Positions 8,506-15,589 of a stretch of DNA of 64,000 nucleotides are shown here, piece after piece. The translations under genes were made by a program, and so were the position numbers. Every line of letters starts with the position of its first letter. The first letter of the stretch is position 1. Origin of the DNA: an uncultured Flavihumibacter sp. (GTDB lineage: Bacteria; Bacteroidota; Bacteroidia; Chitinophagales; Chitinophagaceae). Under the pieces are notes generated by a model that was not told the DNA's origin, did not search any database, and saw only the letters and a list, made by a program, of their open reading frames with translations. The stretch lies in assembly GCA_902168105.1 (NCBI GenBank), contig CABHOY010000033.1, forward strand, positions 62,001 to 126,000, given 5' to 3'.

Positions 8506-8952
8506 ACTTCAAATTACATATAAACTATCGGATCTTTGAAAAAAAAAATATAAATGATCAGCACTGTTTTCAGGCAGTAGGGATCAATTACTAACGATGG
8601 CGTTAGTAACTTTACAAGCAATTGATTCTCAGTTTTTTTTGTTCTTTTGTAAAGAATCGGATAATTTTGTCATGATGTTAAAAGATAGGAACGCATGGCT
8701 GTTTCCGAAGAGGAGGAACACTAATCGAACTTAACTTACAGATCATTCTTTTTTTATTCGCACGCATACTTTTTACTTCAGCGCTGTAGAATATTTTTTT
8801 GGTTTCCAATGCCAGTTTATTTGCTGATGATGATCGATAGCATTGTCTGATGTGCTATCTATCCTGCTATGTGTTTTCCTGCCGGTCGGGAGATAGTAGA
8901 AGCATTTAATTTATTAAGCCCATGCAGGGCAGTAATTTTTAAATTGGTTATT
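8506..8952. other. Divergent intergenic region with a perfect 9-bp palindrome
   Basis: This 447-base AT-rich region lies between the divergent DUF2306 and cupin genes. An in-frame extension of the cupin frame (from 8869) is not needed for a good start. The notable signal is TTACTAACG - 4 nt - CGTTAGTAA at 8588-8609. The rest shows poly-T runs and no gene. Confidence 0.6.
8588..8609. promoter_or_regulatory. Palindromic operator candidate
   Basis: TTACTAACG (8588-8596) and CGTTAGTAA (8601-8609) are perfect 9-bp inverted arms with a 4-nt centre. The length and symmetry suit a dimeric helix-turn-helix regulator (HxlR, TetR or MarR type). The site is 83 bases before the DUF2306 start and 344 bases before the cupin start. 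No regulator gene is adjacent, so the binding protein is unknown. Confidence 0.5.
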
Positions 8953-9378
8953 ATGAAAAAAATTGCATTCAGTATCATTGCGCTGTCAACCTTGTTCGCA
9001 CTTGAAACTAAAGCCCAACACGCAGAAGGGCATGAAGTAACAAAGATCCCACCTAAGGTGCTTTTTACCAGGGAAATTACTTCAATGCCTGAGATCCAGG
9101 GACAGGAAGCGCAATTGGTACTCGTGAGATTTGCACCAGGTGAAAAATCCGGCCCCCACAGGCATCCGCTGGCACTGGTCGGATATGTGCTGGAAGGTTC
9201 AATCGAGTCTACATTTGAAGGAGAGACACATGTGTTTAAACAGGGAGATACCTTCTGGGAAGAACCTCATGGGCTTCACAATGGAACCCAAAATCTGAGC
9301 AACACAAAGGAAGCTAAATTATTGGTTTGGTTTGTTGGACCAAAAGGAACACCAATCCTCGTTCCGGAGAAGAAATAG
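8953..9378 (+). CDS. Secreted cupin-domain protein
   Basis: The ATG at 8953 begins a clear signal peptide (MKKIAFSIIALSTLFALETKAQ), so it is chosen over the longer frame. The mature protein of about 119 residues is a single cupin_2 barrel. It has the first motif G-P-H-R-H-P around residues 70-76 and the second around EEPHGLHNGTQN. These histidines would bind a divalent metal. Single-domain periplasmic cupins of this kind are often annotated only by fold. No partner gene is obvious. The gene ends in a strong bidirectional terminator shared with the convergent exporter gene. Confidence 0.8.
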   Translation: MKKIAFSIIALSTLFALETKAQHAEGHEVTKIPPKVLFTREITSMPEIQGQEAQLVLVRFAPGEKSGPHRHPLALVGYVLEGSIESTFEGETHVFKQGDTFWEEPHGLHNGTQNLSNTKEAKLLVWFVGPKGTPILVPEKK

Positions 9379-9388
9379 GAAGAGCATA

Positions 9389-9424
9389 TAGACAAGGCTG
9401 TCCTGGCATATGCAGCCTTGTCTA
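9389..9424. terminator. Bidirectional terminator between convergent genes
   Basis: TAGACAAGGCTG (9389-9400) and CAGCCTTGTCTA (9413-9424) form a perfect 12-bp stem with a 12-nt loop, followed on the plus strand by TACTGTTTTT. The right arm contains the stop codon of the minus-strand exporter gene. It can terminate the cupin transcript and probably the exporter transcript. Confidence 0.75.
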
Positions 9425-10318
9425 TACTGTTTTTCCTCTCTCGGAAATATTCATCAACACGACTGACGACAGAATTAGCATGACGCCTGCCCATTGAAGC
9501 TGGCTCACGGATTCTTTTATCAGTACATGCGCCACGATTATAGACACAGGTATTTCTAAAGATGCGATGATCGCCCCCAACCCTATGCCCGTTAACGGCA
9601 TTCCCTTTGTAAACAATAGGGGCGGAAGGATCGTTCCGAACAGGGACAGAAGGATACTCCAACGTAGCAAAATTCCAAATGAGAAATTCCCCGTTAAAGA
9701 CGAATGGTAAATAACGAAAATGATGATCAATCCCCCCAGGATCATATACAGACTTCTTCTCAGTGGCGGAAAACTAAGCTCAATGTTATTCGATGTGTAC
9801 ATAGTTGCCGTATAGGCAAGAGCAGCAGTCATTCCCCAGCCTACGCCCACCCAATTGATAGCCATAGATTGGCTGAGTATATTAGTCGCTAGTATCGTGC
9901 CCGCCAGGATGATTAGAACAGATATTATCTTACGCATTCCCGGCAATTTTTTATGCAGGAACATTTCAACGATAACACCCATCCACACCGTTTGCATTAA
10001 TAACACAATACCAACGCTGACAGGAACATACTGCACAGACTTATAGTAGCAAACACTGGTTATACCCATTGTTGTTCCCGCAATAGTTAACTTAATGATG
10101 CTTTTAATACCGGATGTTTTTGTTGTTGCTACCGAAGTTCTTTTGCGGAACATCGTCAGTATTAACAGCCCTATGAATCCAAAGCAGTATTGCGAAATTG
10201 TTACTTCCGCCGTAGTAAATCCTTCCTGGTAAGCCATTTTCACAAAGGTCGCCAGCATGCCATAACTACAGGCGCCCAGCGCTACCAAGATGCCACCCTT
10301 CAGTACATTATTTTTCAT
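9422..10318 (-). CDS. DMT-superfamily (EamA) transporter
   Basis: The start at 10318 gives a 298-residue protein beginning MKNNVLKGGILVALGACSYG. Upstream in-frame codons are not membrane-like and are excluded. It has about ten membrane helices in two EamA repeats (first around GACSYGMLATFVKMA, second around GVGWGMTAALAYT), the fold of small-metabolite exporters such as RhaT/YdcZ-like proteins. The substrate is unknown. It lies 102 bases downstream of the azoreductase gene on the same strand, and both are divergent from a MocR-type regulator that probably controls them. Confidence 0.85.
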   Translation of the reverse strand: MKNNVLKGGILVALGACSYGMLATFVKMAYQEGFTTAEVTISQYCFGFIGLLILTMFRKRTSVATTKTSGIKSIIKLTIAGTTMGITSVCYYKSVQYVPVSVGIVLLMQTVWMGVIVEMFLHKKLPGMRKIISVLIILAGTILATNILSQSMAINWVGVGWGMTAALAYTATMYTSNNIELSFPPLRRSLYMILGGLIIIFVIYHSSLTGNFSFGILLRWSILLSLFGTILPPLLFTKGMPLTGIGLGAIIASLEIPVSIIVAHVLIKESVSQLQWAGVMLILSSVVLMNISERGKTV

Positions 10319-10420
10319 CGGTTCGTTTATGTTTTTGCGAGGCTTGCATGTCATATCAGCATATTGGAAGCTACCTGCCTGACCCGCAATTACCTGCCTG
10401 TTTTCAATAATCAATACGCA

Positions 10421-11077
10421 TCAAACAAGCTCTTTTTCAATCAGGCTTTTCTCGATCAGCTGCTGCACGTCCCGGATAGATGTATTGATGGATCGCTCCA
10501 GCTTCTCCTTATCCTCCGATACACCGTTGATCGCGATCATATGAATATTGCTGATGCCGATAATATTGAATACCGTCTTTAGATAAGTGCTCTGAAAGTT
10601 CATATGCGCATTGGCTTCGCCTTCTTCGTAACCCGAAGAGCCTCTTGATAGCAACAGGACCAACGTCTTGTTTTCAAGCAGACCGGTATACGGATTCGCC
10701 GGATTGTTAAGATTAGGCTTCCAGGTTTCATTAAACCTGATGACGTGGTCTATATAGGCTTTGAGCGTACTGGGAATAGACCAGTTGTACATGGGACTGC
10801 CAAGTACAATGATATCAGCTGCACGTAACTCGGCAATGTAAGTATCGCTCGTTTTTAGAACTTCAATGTCCTCACTGGTTCTTGCTGCACCGGGTTTGAA
10901 GGATGCAGTGATCCATTTTTCGTTGATATGAGGAATATCAGCAGTTCCTAATTCACGGAAACTGATGATGGGATTAGTATGGATGTTCTTCCAGCGATCA
11001 ACAAATGTCTCAGTAAGCAATCTGCTTTTCGAACGATCCGTTCTTGCACTCGCATTAATGACCAATAGTTTTTTCAT
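10421..11077 (-). CDS. azoR: FMN-dependent NADH-azoreductase
   Basis: The ATG at 11077 gives a 218-residue flavodoxin-fold protein. The N-terminal loop NASARTDRSKSRLLTE binds FMN phosphate. GSPMYNWSIPSTLKAYIDHV is the highly conserved AzoR signature, and LLSRGSSGY is the third flavin-contacting loop. AzoR dimers use NADH to reduce quinones and azo compounds by two electrons, protecting against electrophiles. The gene is divergent from a PdxR/MocR-type regulator, with a palindrome between them. The downstream EamA exporter may remove the substrate. The symbol reflects family membership; the enzyme was not tested. Confidence 0.85.
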   Translation of the reverse strand: MKKLLVINASARTDRSKSRLLTETFVDRWKNIHTNPIISFRELGTADIPHINEKWITASFKPGAARTSEDIEVLKTSDTYIAELRAADIIVLGSPMYNWSIPSTLKAYIDHVIRFNETWKPNLNNPANPYTGLLENKTLVLLLSRGSSGYEEGEANAHMNFQSTYLKTVFNIIGISNIHMIAINGVSEDKEKLERSINTSIRDVQQLIEKSLIEKELV

Positions 11078-11094
11078 TCGATAATTATTTGACA

Positions 11095-11102
11095 CAAAAG
11101 TA
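11095..11102 (-). promoter_or_regulatory. Putative -7 element of azoR
   Basis: The minus strand reads TACTTTTG, a match to TAnnTTTG, 18 bases upstream of the azoR start codon. No TTTG is present at -33; instead the palindrome at 11125-11140 occupies that region, as expected if a regulator activates or blocks this promoter. Confidence 0.45.
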
Positions 11103-11124
11103 CCGGAACGCTGGGTGGACATTC

Positions 11125-11140
11125 TATACCAGTTTGTATA
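11125..11140. promoter_or_regulatory. Operator candidate between azoR and the MocR gene
   Basis: TATAC - 6 nt - GTATA is a perfect 5-bp inverted repeat in the 167-base divergent region. It contains TATACCA, and a related TGTACCAT occurs at about 11214-11221 just before the MocR gene. MocR-type regulators often bind paired short motifs of this kind near divergent promoters. Confidence 0.4.
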
Positions 11141-11244
11141 AAAAGTACAGCCCAGGCGTCTCAGGCGTAAACCAGCTGTTTCCTGCCGAAGTATGTGGAT
11201 ATTGAATTATGTTTGTACCATAATTTCCACTAAAAACAGCCCGG

Positions 11245-12708
11245 ATGCTACCATATAAGTCTTTGATCCAGATTGATCGGAATGCTCCCGTAACACTTTA
11301 CATTCAGGTGTGTAACAGCCTTATTTCGTTAATTACGAATGGTACGCTCCGTCCGTCAGATATGCTGCCGGGCTCCCGTGTCCTCGCTGAGTTGATCGGT
11401 ATAAACCGGAATACAATAAAGCTGGCATACGAGGAATTGATTAACCAGGGTTGGGCCGAGTCAATCGAGCGAAAGGGCGTATTTGTATTGTCCGGACTAC
11501 CCGTAATATCCAGTAAGAAGTTGCCGGAACCCGGTAAAAAGAATGGCACACAGGAGGCGTTTTTATGGACCAATAAATTCGAAAATGCCACACCCAACAA
11601 AAATATGCAGAAGACGCGCCTCGCCATTGATGATGGTTTCCCCGATGTACGCCTGGCGCCGGTAGATCTCCTGATGCGGGAGTATAGAAGCATCTCCAGG
11701 AAGTTTTATGGGAAGAACTTTCTGAAATATGGTGGTGCCAAAGGATCTGAACACCTTCGCACCGCTATTTGTAACTACCTGTCAGGTACGAGAGGAGTGG
11801 ACGTTCCGGCTGAAAATGTGATCATCACAAAAGGTAGCCAGATGGGTATCTACCTGGCCAGCCAGCTGCTGCTGAGCCCCACTGATACCGTCGCAGTAGG
11901 CATGACAAATTATATTGCTGCAGATGATACATTCAGGCACGTCGGGGCGAAACTATTAAGGATCCCTATCGATGCTAATGGGATGGATATTGATTATCTC
12001 GAAAAGGTGCTAAGACGGAAGAAAATAAAGGCCGTCTATATCATACCGCACCATCATTTCCCGACAACAGTAACTACCAGCATGGAACGGCGGCTCAAAC
12101 TGTTAGACCTTGCCAAAGAATATCGCTTTGCAATTATTGAAGACGATTATGATTTTGATTTTCACTACGACAATAAACCCTATCTGCCATTAGCCAGCAT
12201 TGACCATAATCACAATGTCATCTATATCGGTTCAATTTCTAAAACATTCGCTCCCGCCTTGCGGATAGGGTTCATGCTGGGACCTTCCGCTTTTGTGGAA
12301 GCTGCTGCATCATTAAGAGAACTGATAGACAAACAGGGCGACACGCTGTTGGAAGATGCATTTGCCCTGCTATTTAAAAATGGAGAAATGGAAAGACATT
12401 TCCGTAAGTCGCTCAAAGCCTATAAAGAACGAAGAAACCTCTTTTGTGACATACTCAGATCGGACTTCAAGAATGTAATTGAGTTTAAAATGCCGGAAGG
12501 CGGATTGGCAGTATGGGCCAATTTTGATAAAGGAATAGACTTGCCGAAAATGTCTGAGAATGCTGCAAAAAATGGACTGTATATAGACAATGGAGATTAT
12601 TATAAAAACGAATCGTTCTCGGCCAACGCAATGAGAATGGGGTTTGCTTCACTTGATGAAAAAGAGATAGTGGAAGCCCTGGGCATCCTGCATAAGATCA
12701 TCCGTTAG
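11245..12708 (+). CDS. MocR/PdxR-type regulator (GntR winged helix plus PLP aminotransferase domain)
   Basis: The 487-residue protein has an N-terminal GntR winged helix (residues about 10-80; LPGSRVLAELIGINRNTIKLAYEEL spans the recognition region). A fold-type I aminotransferase domain follows. The PLP-binding lysine is predicted to be K333 in SISKTFAPALR. EDDYDFDFHY is the motif before it that contacts the pyridine ring. MocR regulators sense PLP or amino compounds through this domain and usually regulate the divergent gene, here azoR and the EamA exporter. Length and domain order are normal for the family. Without the target known, PdxR itself is only one possibility. Confidence 0.9.
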   Translation: MLPYKSLIQIDRNAPVTLYIQVCNSLISLITNGTLRPSDMLPGSRVLAELIGINRNTIKLAYEELINQGWAESIERKGVFVLSGLPVISSKKLPEPGKKNGTQEAFLWTNKFENATPNKNMQKTRLAIDDGFPDVRLAPVDLLMREYRSISRKFYGKNFLKYGGAKGSEHLRTAICNYLSGTRGVDVPAENVIITKGSQMGIYLASQLLLSPTDTVAVGMTNYIAADDTFRHVGAKLLRIPIDANGMDIDYLEKVLRRKKIKAVYIIPHHHFPTTVTTSMERRLKLLDLAKEYRFAIIEDDYDFDFHYDNKPYLPLASIDHNHNVIYIGSISKTFAPALRIGFMLGPSAFVEAAASLRELIDKQGDTLLEDAFALLFKNGEMERHFRKSLKAYKERRNLFCDILRSDFKNVIEFKMPEGGLAVWANFDKGIDLPKMSENAAKNGLYIDNGDYYKNESFSANAMRMGFASLDEKEIVEALGILHKIIR

Positions 12709-12866
12709 CCTCGCTGGGCCATCTCATATTTTGTAATTGGTATATCCCCCATAACATCCTTTGCGCTAATTTTGTTGTTAACAAGCGATCGGGAATGCGA
12801 CACCTCACGTTAACGGACAGAGCAGAGGTAAATATTCAATTTGAAATAGTATAAATCTTCATTAAA

Positions 12867-13304
12867 ATGGCAACACGAATCAGGATTGACCAGGTAGAAC
12901 CGGCCGGTTATAAAGCCGTGCTCGGAATGGAAAAATTCATTGAAAGCACATCATTGACAAGAACGCATAAAGATCTGATCAAGATCAGAGCTTCGCAGAT
13001 AAACGGATGCGCTTTCTGCATCGATATGCACACAAAAGAAGCCCGTAAGGCTGGCGAAACAGAACAGCGTATCTATGCGCTCAACGCATGGCGCGATACC
13101 ACATTCTATTCAGAAGAAGAACGGGCAATATTAGCATTGACAGAAGAAGTGACATTGATTAGCGGACATGTATCAGACGAAACATATGAGCAGGCTGCCA
13201 GGGTATTAGATCAAACTTACCTGGCGCAGGTGATCCTGTCGATCATTACGATCAACGTCTGGAACAGAATAGGGATCACCACCAAATTACTTCCGGCTTC
13301 TTAG
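12867..13304 (+). CDS. Carboxymuconolactone decarboxylase / AhpD-family protein
   Basis: The 145-residue all-helical protein contains the AhpD redox motif: C48-x2-C51 in NGCAFCIDMHTKEAR, with H55 as the proton relay. Members with this exact C-x2-C-x3-H pattern are alkylhydroperoxidase-like proteins; the true decarboxylases lack the cysteine pair. It probably reduces peroxides or transfers electrons in the cytosol. A TAATTTTG box at 12767-12774 upstream could be its -7 element, but a -33 is not obvious. A strong terminator follows at 13331. Confidence 0.85.
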   Translation: MATRIRIDQVEPAGYKAVLGMEKFIESTSLTRTHKDLIKIRASQINGCAFCIDMHTKEARKAGETEQRIYALNAWRDTTFYSEEERAILALTEEVTLISGHVSDETYEQAARVLDQTYLAQVILSIITINVWNRIGITTKLLPAS

Positions 13305-13330
13305 TTTAGTATATTAATTATACGAAGTAA

Positions 13331-13349
13331 GGCCCTCCGGCGGAGGGCC
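13331..13349 (+). terminator. Rho-independent terminator after the AhpD-like gene
   Basis: GGCCCTCCG and CGGAGGGCC form a 9-bp GC-rich stem with almost no loop (the tip opens in practice). It is followed by ATTGCTTTTATATTTATTT, 26 bases after the stop codon. Confidence 0.7.
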
Positions 13350-13378
13350 ATTGCTTTTATATTTATTTCCCACTTTTA

Positions 13379-13451
13379 GAAAATATTCAAGGTGATTCAT
13401 GTCAGTTTTAGACAACGGTCAAAACTGACACGAATCACCTTGAATATTTTC
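13379..13451. repeat. 31-bp near-perfect inverted repeat
   Basis: The left arm at 13379-13409 starts GAAAATATTCAAGGTGATTC and the right arm at 13421-13451 mirrors it. They match at 30 of 31 positions (one T/C, which would be a G-U pair in RNA), around an 11-nt loop AGACAACGGTC. It lies between a terminator and an unknown gene. It is far longer than needed for an operator. It could be a second, bidirectional terminator, a transcript-processing hairpin or a mobile-element end. Confidence 0.8.
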
Positions 13452-13548
13452 CCATATCGATTCGGGTAGCCTTAAATAACATTCAATCCCGCTATAAAAC
13501 GACCAGTGCAGGTAGTGTTACCTTTATACCTCACCAGTATTTTTTTTT

Positions 13549-14310
13549 ATGGCTAAGCAAAACTCGCTGATCCCATTTACCGGCAAACTCGGTAACCTCA
13601 TCGGCTACTGCCGCAACGGCAAATACTTCCTGCGCAGTATGCCGGACATCGTACGGCAAACCACCGCTACCCGTAGGTCGGCCCTGCGCTTCGGCGCTGC
13701 CAGCAAAAGAGGCGCATTGATCCGTAACGCCGTCTGCGCTGAATTAGATGTCTGTTGCGACAACGGCTACATCAACCGCTTAACAAGGGCGCTCATTCCA
13801 ACCGCAGGAAATAGGAAAGGAAGTGTCGAGGGCTTCCGGTTCAATCTGCATACCGGGATAGACCGGTTCTTTACCGTAACACCCGTCGTGTCGGCAAACG
13901 GTATACTCGAGATCCCGGGTCAGACATTACCCCGATTGAAAGGCATCGACACCGTAGAAATAAAAGTGATCGCATCCTGCATCGATTTTACCAACCAGCA
14001 GGTAATAGATACACAAGTGATAACAGCAACCTTCGATCCCCAACAACCTTTTACTGGCATGACCTTGCCTATGGACGTACCGGGTACGGGAACACTCGTC
14101 GTGACCTTACAGGTAAGATGTTTAGAGGGCGGCCGCCCGTCGGGCGACAGAAGATACCAGGCTGCTGATATTATAGCCGTAATCGAGCCGCAAATACAGC
14201 CTGTCGTTCACCAGCCGGCATACTCCCGGCGGGAATTAAGGCAGGCGAAAAAAACGGTTTATAATGCCACATATGGCTATGTGCCGGTACGGGTGATCCT
14301 GAGAGAATAG
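13549..14310 (+). CDS. Hypothetical protein with a GKLGNLIGY N-terminal motif
   Basis: The 253-residue protein starts MAKQNSLIPFTGKLGNLIGY and continues with a basic stretch (RSMPDIVRQTTATRRS, then RFGAASKRGALIRNAV). A similar opening (short lead, GKLGN, G-K-x3-R-S, T-x2-R-x-S) recurs in a set of uncharacterised Bacteroidetes proteins, some called DUF6266, that lie near phage-like or repeat-rich loci. The rest is beta-rich (PQQPFTGMTLPMDVPGTGTLVVTLQVRC) and could be an immunoglobulin-like fold. There is no signal peptide. The 31-bp inverted repeat lies about 100 bases upstream. Function unknown. Confidence 0.65.
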   Translation: MAKQNSLIPFTGKLGNLIGYCRNGKYFLRSMPDIVRQTTATRRSALRFGAASKRGALIRNAVCAELDVCCDNGYINRLTRALIPTAGNRKGSVEGFRFNLHTGIDRFFTVTPVVSANGILEIPGQTLPRLKGIDTVEIKVIASCIDFTNQQVIDTQVITATFDPQQPFTGMTLPMDVPGTGTLVVTLQVRCLEGGRPSGDRRYQAADIIAVIEPQIQPVVHQPAYSRRELRQAKKTVYNATYGYVPVRVILRE

Positions 14311-14352
14311 GCTCATTCCGCCTGAAGACTGTATACTGGTGAGTAACATCCA

Positions 14353-14601
14353 TTGAGCGTAATACCCGGCCCATACCTTGAATATCTTATCCCCGGACTG
14401 CAACCCGCAAACCCGGATGCTTCGCTATGGACGAGGCATGCCTTCACACATCTCGTCAGTAACTTCTACCGCCGGAACACACCGGAAGAACAACTCCGGA
14501 TCAAGTCCACGTCTCCACCCGTGATGCTACACCCATACCAGGGGGACGCTTCATACAAAAGACGTATACAGGCCCTGTTTGAGCTATATCTATCTCCCTG
14601 A
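14353..14601 (+). CDS. Possible small hypothetical protein (TTG start)
   Basis: An 82-codon frame starts at a TTG and lies 42 bases after the 253-residue gene on the same strand. The product has aromatic and charged residues in protein-like proportions (YLEYLIPGLQPANPD, RHAFTHLVSNFYRR). I see no family and no good ATG start. It could be the second gene of a pair with its neighbour, or a chance frame in a 356-base gap. Confidence 0.35.
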   Translation: MSVIPGPYLEYLIPGLQPANPDASLWTRHAFTHLVSNFYRRNTPEEQLRIKSTSPPVMLHPYQGDASYKRRIQALFELYLSP

Positions 14602-14666
14602 CGCTCCCCGGAAACAGGAACAGGTAATACCACCGCTGCAATCATTACCTTTGCCGGATTAGAACT

Positions 14667-15212
14667 ATGGATAACAGGACACTTTGGAATGATCGATATA
14701 CAAAAGGATTACCCTCTCTGGAAACCCCGGACCCTTTTTTCATCAGGATGTTTGATCAGTTCATCAGTAAGGAATTTCCCGCCGGTGGGAATGCGATAGA
14801 CCTCGCTGCCGGTACAGGCAGGCACGCATTGCATCTTGCCAAAACTACCTGGAAAGTGACCGCCGTGGATATTTCAGATGTGGCGCTGGAAAGGCTAAAG
14901 GAACCTGCCGCCGATGCACAGATACAGACTGTCTGTACCGATTTGTCCGCCTACCAGCTGCCCGCTGCCGCCTTCGATCTTGTAGTGTTGTATTATTATT
15001 TTGACCGCTCATTATTTCCTTCTATCATTGATTCACTAAAGCCCGGCGGACTGTTAATCTGTAAGCTGGCCATCGGAAAACCTGCCAATCCAATAACCCT
15101 GCAGGAACAGGAACTGTTGCAACTCACCCACGTACTGGATAATATCAATTATACAGAAAGACCTGTTAAGGATAGGGGAGTGGCAGAATATCTTGGCAGA
15201 AAGCCTTTCTAA
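14667..15212 (+). CDS. Class I SAM-dependent methyltransferase (TehB-like)
   Basis: The 181-residue protein has the SAM-binding motif I AIDLAAGTGRHALHLA at residues about 43-58, motif II acidic residue in VTAVDISDVAL, and the post-motif VVLYYYFDRSLFPSI. The N-terminal W-N-x-R-Y-x3-G-L-P-S signature is typical of the tellurite-resistance TehB and related small-molecule methyltransferases. The substrate is unknown. A TACCTTTG box at 14646-14653 just before the ATG resembles a -7 element, which would give a very short leader. Confidence 0.85.
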   Translation: MDNRTLWNDRYTKGLPSLETPDPFFIRMFDQFISKEFPAGGNAIDLAAGTGRHALHLAKTTWKVTAVDISDVALERLKEPAADAQIQTVCTDLSAYQLPAAAFDLVVLYYYFDRSLFPSIIDSLKPGGLLICKLAIGKPANPITLQEQELLQLTHVLDNINYTERPVKDRGVAEYLGRKPF

Positions 15213-15589
15213 GCAACTAAATAATTGACCACCTGTTTAAATACTTAAACAAAGAAAGATAAAATGAATAAATAATAGAGGATGTTTTTGTCCTTTATTA
15301 AAGAAGCACTACCTTTGTCATGTCAATATCTGACCAAATCTTGTATAAGTAGTGGCTCGCCAATTTTAGAATATGGGAACAGACTATCTTTCCGGTGCGG
15401 ATTTGAGCGGAATCAGTACCACACATCCTATTGAACGCTAGGTCAAAAATTGAAAGCAGAATTTCAGATACCAATAAAAAAATATTATGAGAGTTGATAC
15501 TTCACTTGTGCGTAGAAAATCAACTTTCCCTGTACGATAAAGAGTTTTTTTGAAACAATAGAAGAATAAAAGACAGTAATATCTCTTAT
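15213..15589. other. Leader region of the respiration cluster
   Basis: This 377-base gap carries a consensus promoter (15287-15317). Downstream is a 22-codon frame at 15373-15441 (MGTDYLSGADLSG...IER) that could be a leader peptide or chance. About 270 transcribed bases would precede the oxidase gene, long enough for post-transcriptional control. No larger gene is visible. Confidence 0.55.
15287..15317 (+). promoter_or_regulatory. Consensus Bacteroidetes promoter of the cbb3 cluster
   Basis: TTTG at 15287-15290 and TACCTTTG at 15310-15317 are separated by exactly 19 nt. Both elements match the Bacteroidetes -33 and -7 consensus. Transcription would begin near 15324. Confidence 0.7.
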
